DNA from: Flavobacterium azooxidireducens
Lineage (GTDB): Bacteria > Bacteroidota > Bacteroidia > Flavobacteriales > Flavobacteriaceae
NCBI RefSeq assembly: GCF_023195775.1
Contig: NZ_CP096205.1
Coordinates: forward strand, 558,001-622,000
Length of the DNA stretch: 64,000 nt
Direction of reading: 5' to 3'
Positions 60,657-64,000 of this stretch are shown one piece after another. The number at the start of each line of letters is the position of its first letter. Within the stretch, counting starts at the first letter, position 1. Made by a program: the position numbers and the translations under genes. The notes under the pieces are model-generated. The model searched no databases. It saw only the letters and a program-made list of their open reading frames with translations, and had not been told where the DNA came from.

Positions 60657-61159
60657 CTTTTGTTCAAACGCAAAATTTAGAAAAAACAGAAGTGAAAGAA
60701 GTGCTTTTGGATACGATGGATCACATCTACCAACGCACACGTGACATTTCTAAAGAAAACAGCGACATCCGAACCGATGAAAATTTTGAACCTGATTTTT
60801 TTCAAATGATTGACAGTTATTCGGATAACTCAATGAACGTAATTAAGAAAATAAGTTCGGAACTAAACTGGCAAAAAATGAGTGCCGAAAAAAAAATTAC
60901 CGTATTTCGGGTTGTACAGGAATTTTTAATTAACACCAAAAAACACAGCGAGGCAACCCTTGTGGTTATTGACTTTTTGGAACAAAAGAACAATCTTATT
61001 CTGACCTATACCGACAACGGAATTGGGTTAAAAAAAGCACAAAATCGCAAATCGGGACTTCAAAATGCGGAAAACCGTATTTTAGCCATCAAAGGAAGAC
61101 TTATTTTTGACACAGCAATCCAAAAAGGATTCAAAGCAACCGTATTCATACCTAACTAA
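60629..61159 (+). CDS. Sensor kinase ATPase part (continuation of frameshifted gene)
   Basis: 176 residues if begun at the TTG at 60629, but this frame is open from before 60580 and includes the phospho-acceptor His in RIHDELAND. The rest is the dimerisation helix and HATPase domain (EFLINTKKHSEATLVVID, TDNGIGLKKA, GLQNAENRILAIKGRL). Seven bp after its stop comes the response regulator. Confidence 0.8.
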   Translation: MANDVFNAMTFVQTQNLEKTEVKEVLLDTMDHIYQRTRDISKENSDIRTDENFEPDFFQMIDSYSDNSMNVIKKISSELNWQKMSAEKKITVFRVVQEFLINTKKHSEATLVVIDFLEQKNNLILTYTDNGIGLKKAQNRKSGLQNAENRILAIKGRLIFDTAIQKGFKATVFIPN

Positions 61160-61165
61160 ATTGTT

Positions 61166-61831
61166 ATGTTTCAAAAAATTTTAATCGCCGAAGACTTAGA
61201 TTCTATCAGCCTGGCTGTGCAACATGTGTTGAATGAATTGCAGCTGACCTCTTTTCAACACGATAAATATTGTGATGAAGCATTGTTAAAAATCAGAAAA
61301 GCATTAGCCGATCATGAACCTTTTGATTTGTTGATTTCCGATTTGTCTTTCAAGGATGACGGACGACAAAGCAAACTATCTTCCGGAGAAGAATTGATTG
61401 CAGCAGTGAGAGCCATTCAACCCAATATCAAAGTCATTGTCTATTCGGTGGAAGACAAAGATTACCGCATAAAATCATTGTTTGAAAAATTGAATGTGGA
61501 TGCTTTTGTGCTCAAAGGCAGAGAAAGTTTGTATCAACTTAAAACAGCGATTAAAACGGTTGCTCAAAATAAAACCTATATTTCGCCTGAAGTGCAGCAT
61601 GTGTTGCAAAACAAAACCGGTACGCAGATTGATGATTTTGATGTGCACCTCTTAAAACATCTTTCGTATGGCATTGCTCAAGAAGACATGGAAGGTGTTT
61701 TTAAAGAAAAAGGCATCAAACCAAGTAGTAAAAGCACGATTGAAAAACGTTTGGGGAAATTGAAGGTACTTTTTAAGGCGAATAATCCGGTGCATTTGGT
61801 GGCGATTGCGAAGGATTTGGGGATTATTTGA
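61166..61831 (+). CDS. Response regulator with LuxR-like output
   Basis: 221 residues. Receiver domain with ILIAEDLDS, the acceptor Asp in LLISDLSF, the switch in VIVYSVEDKDYR and the Lys in AFVLKGRESL. The C-terminal part (LLKHLSYGIAQEDMEGVF then SKSTIEKRLGKLKVLF) is a diverged LuxR-type helix-turn-helix. Partner of the split kinase. Confidence 0.88.
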   Translation: MFQKILIAEDLDSISLAVQHVLNELQLTSFQHDKYCDEALLKIRKALADHEPFDLLISDLSFKDDGRQSKLSSGEELIAAVRAIQPNIKVIVYSVEDKDYRIKSLFEKLNVDAFVLKGRESLYQLKTAIKTVAQNKTYISPEVQHVLQNKTGTQIDDFDVHLLKHLSYGIAQEDMEGVFKEKGIKPSSKSTIEKRLGKLKVLFKANNPVHLVAIAKDLGII

Positions 61832-61833
61832 TT

Positions 61834-61921
61834 CTGTTGTCGGTTGTCGGTTGTCTGTTGTCGGTTGTCGGTTGTCGGTTGTCTGTTGTCTGTTGTCTGT
61901 TGTCTGTTGTCTGTTGTCTGT
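61834..61921 (+). repeat. Heptamer tandem array TGTCGGT/TGTCTGT
   Basis: About twelve units of 7 nt begin 2 bp after the regulator stop. Two unit variants (GGTTGTC, TGTTGTC) alternate in blocks. Same family as 25536 and 29987. Confidence 0.85.
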
Positions 61922-62054
61922 AAATCCCTAAATAAGGTTGACCGGTTTTTAATACTAATGTTTAAATTTATCACTGATCAAAAATAAAAGTTATTCTGAA
62001 ATTTTTAGCCCTTTTAACTGGCTAAAAAAATTTTGGAAATAACTTTTATGATTT

Positions 62055-62534
62055 TTATCCCGAACCATTGTCATAGATTTCAATAATTGGATTTTTATAA
62101 TTCTTTTTGAAACAATTTTCATAAAACTCTCTCGGTGTCATTTTGTTTAAATTTTTATGAATCCTCTTTTCATTATAATGCCAAACTGCTTTGCTTATAT
62201 TTCTTTGTAATTCCTCAAATGTTTTTGGCTTCCAATAATCCAAATATTCTTCTTTAATTGTTCTGTTTATCCTTTCAGCATAAGCATTATCTTGAGCAGA
62301 AATTGCCATACTGACTCTTGAACCCCTTGACTTTAATAGATTTATATACTCATGATATAAATATTGACTTCCCCTATCGGAGTGATGAATTTTTGGAGCA
62401 TCATACTCTTTCAAAGCTATTTCTAACGCTTCAAGGTTTGCTGTTCCTCTCATATGGTTAGATATTCTGTGACCAACAATCAACTTTGTATATACATCAA
62501 CAATAAAAACAGCATAATAAAATCTTTCCCCCAA
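62055..62534 (-). pseudogene. IS3 orfB, C-terminal fragment
   Basis: The integrase core after the frameshift: FYYAVFIVDVYTKLIVGHRI, HHSDRGSQYLYHEY with the second catalytic Asp and NAYAERINRTIKEEYLD with the Glu. The first Asp motif (WQSDITYIALG) lies just upstream in the same frame but before the available start. One base is missing near 62560 relative to the upstream fragment. Confidence 0.75.
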
Positions 62535-62842
62535 AGCGATATAGGTAATATCTGATTGCCATATTGTTGAGGTTTATTAACCAAATATCCTTTTATTAAA
62601 TTTGGATATTGATTTGCAATGGAATAAGTTGTCCGTTTGTAATTCTTTTTATACTGAACTCTAAATCCTAAATCCATCATAATATCTATAAACCTATCTC
62701 TTCCTAAAAACTCTGGTCGAAGTACGTAATACATTTTTTCAACCCCACAACCCGGATGCTCTTTCCTTAATTCTTGAGCTTCGATTACTAATTTCTCTAC
62801 TTTTTCGGTGAATAATTTTTGTTCTTTACAATATTTATTCAC
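62480..62842 (-). pseudogene. IS3 orfB, N-terminal fragment
   Basis: HTH_21-like segment ELRKEHPGCGVEKMYYVLRP and RDRFIDIMMDLGFRVQYKKN. The frame is open upstream to the end of orfA, where a -1 shift at an A-rich sequence (AAAGAAAAAG, about 62895-62905) would make the usual OrfAB fusion. After NKPQQ the frame is lost. Confidence 0.75.
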
Positions 62843-62892
62843 AGCTTGTTTAGATATAGTAACAACCTTGTACAGACTATTTAAAGAGAAAC

Positions 62893-63291
62893 TTACTTTT
62901 TCTTTGTTCTCTCTAAACCATTGGATTGTAGGGTGCTTGAGTTTTTTTTAATGTCAATATTTAGCTCATCTTTGGCAATATCAATCATCTTTTCCAAATA
63001 CTCAATCTGAATTTGCTTCTGACCAACTATTTGCTCCAAACTTTTAATTTTCTGCTCTAGCTCTTTTAGCTTTTGAGTGTTACTTTCTTTCATCTCAACA
63101 ACCCGTATTCCTTTTTTGTTAAAGGTAGAAAATTTATAAATCCATTGATAAATAGATTTATTACAGATACCATATAATTTTTCTAATTGATAAACACTGT
63201 AAATTCCGCTTTCATATAACGAAACTATTTCCTGTTTAAACTCGGTAGAATAAAATCGATACTTCTTAATTTTTCTCAAATTTGCTTTCAT
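62893..63291 (-). CDS. IS3-family OrfA (helix-turn-helix)
   Basis: 132 residues. N-terminal HTH (YSTEFKQEIVSLYESGIYSV, KLYGICNKSIYQWIYKF) and a leucine-zipper-like coiled coil (LKELEQKIKSLEQIVGQKQI) for dimerisation with OrfAB. Ends in ERTKKK at the probable frameshift window. Confidence 0.82.
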   Translation of the reverse strand: MKANLRKIKKYRFYSTEFKQEIVSLYESGIYSVYQLEKLYGICNKSIYQWIYKFSTFNKKGIRVVEMKESNTQKLKELEQKIKSLEQIVGQKQIQIEYLEKMIDIAKDELNIDIKKNSSTLQSNGLERTKKK

Positions 63292-63365
63292 ATAAGTTGA
63301 CTTTTGTGGTCAACCTATATCAGGGACGTACAGTCTGAAAACTGTGAGTGACCAATAACTCGTAT

Positions 63366-63450
63366 TGGAACGCGGATTTAACGGATTAGCTAAAGCTAAA
63401 CGCAGGTTTTCACGGATTTTGATAGCTTCGCTATATTGGATTAAAAGGGA
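63366..63450. repeat. CACGGATTTTGATAGCTTCG repeat
   Basis: GGAACGCGGATTTAACGGAT...CACGGATTTTGATAGCTTCG; second copy of the element at 53964-54034. Confidence 0.6.
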
Positions 63451-63507
63451 TTCATTCGGAGAACATTTTCATTTGAATAACTTTTTTTTGCTAAACTACA
63501 ACTGAAA

Positions 63508-63620
63508 TCTTCCGTCTTCCATCTCCCATCTCCCATCTCCCATCTCCCATCTCCCATCTTCAATCTTCCATCTTCCATCTTCCATCTCCCATCTTCCATC
63601 TTCCATCTCCCATCTTCCAA
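63508..63620 (+). repeat. Heptamer tandem array CCATCTT/CCATCTC
   Basis: About sixteen 7-nt units, in runs of CCCATCT and TCCATCT. It ends 16 bp before the palindrome of the yegP-like promoter. Confidence 0.85.
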
Positions 63621-63636
63621 CAAAAAAATTCCTCAA

Positions 63637-63681
63637 TTACGGATTCCCGTAAAATACCCATTTTTATCAGTTTTATTTTTG
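63637..63681 (+). promoter_or_regulatory. Palindromic promoter of yegP-like gene
   Basis: TTACGGATTCCCGTAA (63637-63652), a 21-nt gap and an exact -7 box TATTTTTG (63674-63681), 26 nt before the ATG. Same palindrome and same gap as in the 78-bp repeats at 8451 and 10162. Confidence 0.65.
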
Positions 63682-63707
63682 GAGAAATTTAACCCAAACC
63701 CCAACAA

Positions 63708-64000
63708 ATGCCACAATTTGTTATTCAACAAAACGAGTCAGGAATATGGTTCTATGAATTGTTATCACCTGAAGGAAGTGTATTGCTCACGGGCACCAAA
63801 CACGATTTTAAACAAAGTTGCTTAGGAGAAATTCTTTCGGTGCGAATGAACAGTCAGTATCTGGAAAACTTTGAGCAGCGTATCTCGCCCAACAAAGACC
63901 CTTTTTTTATTCTTCGGTCGATGGGAAGCAACAAAGTGATTGGTGTAAGTGAACTCTTCAGCCACCTTGACGGCTGCGAAAAAGCCATTGCCCAAGTGCG
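63708..64000 (+). CDS. YegP-type (DUF1508) protein, 3' end outside window
   Basis: 97 codons are visible and the frame is open at the window end. Two repeats can be seen: FYELLSPEGSVLLTGTKH...CLGEILSVR and PFFILRSMGSNKVIGVSELF...CEKAIAQV. Each has the strand-turn-strand-helix order of DUF1508 (as in E. coli YegP). Function unknown; it shares its promoter palindrome with the defence island. Confidence 0.75.
   Translation, partial: MPQFVIQQNESGIWFYELLSPEGSVLLTGTKHDFKQSCLGEILSVRMNSQYLENFEQRISPNKDPFFILRSMGSNKVIGVSELFSHLDGCEKAIAQV

Larger units (their letters stand above)
61935..63316 (-). mobile_element. IS3-family insertion sequence with ATA target duplication
   Basis: Ends AGGTTGACC (61935-61943) and GGTCAACCT (63308-63316) are inverted repeats. 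ATA flanks both sides (61932-61934 and 63317-63319). Inside are orfA and orfB of IS150-like type on the minus strand. orfB is broken, so the copy is probably not self-mobile unless rescued. Confidence 0.8.

Noticed and set aside
61678..61974. 98-codon minus-strand ORF
   Set aside because: It translates the heptamer array (TTDNRQQ repeats) and the antisense of the response regulator.
63441..63623. 60-codon minus-strand ORF
   Set aside because: It is a translation of the CCATCTT array.

Overview
The window is AT-rich DNA from a member of the Bacteroidota, most likely a Flavobacteriaceae bacterium close to Flavobacterium. The evidence is the type IX secretion C-termini, the -7 boxes of the form TAnnTTTG, the near absence of Shine-Dalgarno sites, the lipoprotein and DUF families, and the many short repeat families that fill the gaps between genes. 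I saw no rRNA or tRNA genes and no CRISPR array.

Layout. 1-5.1 kb: two tandem paralogous cell-surface/secreted proteins with type IX sorting domains. 5.1-8.4 kb: small housekeeping genes, urocanate hydratase (hutU) and a DUF4136 lipoprotein. 8.4-15.7 kb: an accessory island with a HigB/HigA-type toxin-antitoxin pair, a Gabija-like GajA/GajB defence pair (gajB carries a frameshift) and an IS110-family element. A bridge RNA, with target and donor guides, can be read in the left end of that element. 15.7-33.1 kb: a long minus-strand catabolic block. Its order of transcription is paaE-A-B-C-D-G-H-I-J-Z-F-Y (phenylacetyl-CoA epoxidation and ring degradation), then the branched-chain 2-oxoacid dehydrogenase E2, a branched-chain aminotransferase and a fused E1 alpha/beta. 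A TetR-type regulator lies upstream, and a perfect 20-bp palindrome sits at the paaE promoter.

33.1-40.6 kb: rhodanese, a DUF4230 protein and a two-component module (TPR sensor kinase, 88-aa membrane protein, NarL-type regulator, 30-aa membrane peptide, two exported proteins). Three promoters in this module carry the same 18-bp palindrome, each exactly 22 nt upstream of the -7 box. 40.6-51.0 kb: alaS, an M23 peptidase, a MerR regulator, a LemA/M48/LemA/TPM/TPM envelope operon and an outer-membrane beta-barrel protein. 51.2-58.9 kb: a YoeB-type toxin-antitoxin pair, GTPases Der and Era, and small conserved proteins, two of them only 40 and 53 aa. 59.3-61.8 kb: a proline-rich small lipoprotein, a second TPR sensor kinase split by a frameshift, and its response regulator. 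61.9-63.3 kb: an IS3-family element with broken ORFB and an ATA target duplication. 63.7 kb to the end: a truncated YegP-type gene.

The strongest signals beyond ordinary annotation are the decoded bridge RNA, the three-promoter palindrome circuit, the TTACGGATTTCCGTAA promoters shared by the defence island and the yegP-like gene, and a family of variable-stem intergenic elements beginning AGCCCCGATTG. Three separate one-base frameshifts (gajB, sensor kinase, IS3 orfB) are either real decay or residual sequencing errors.
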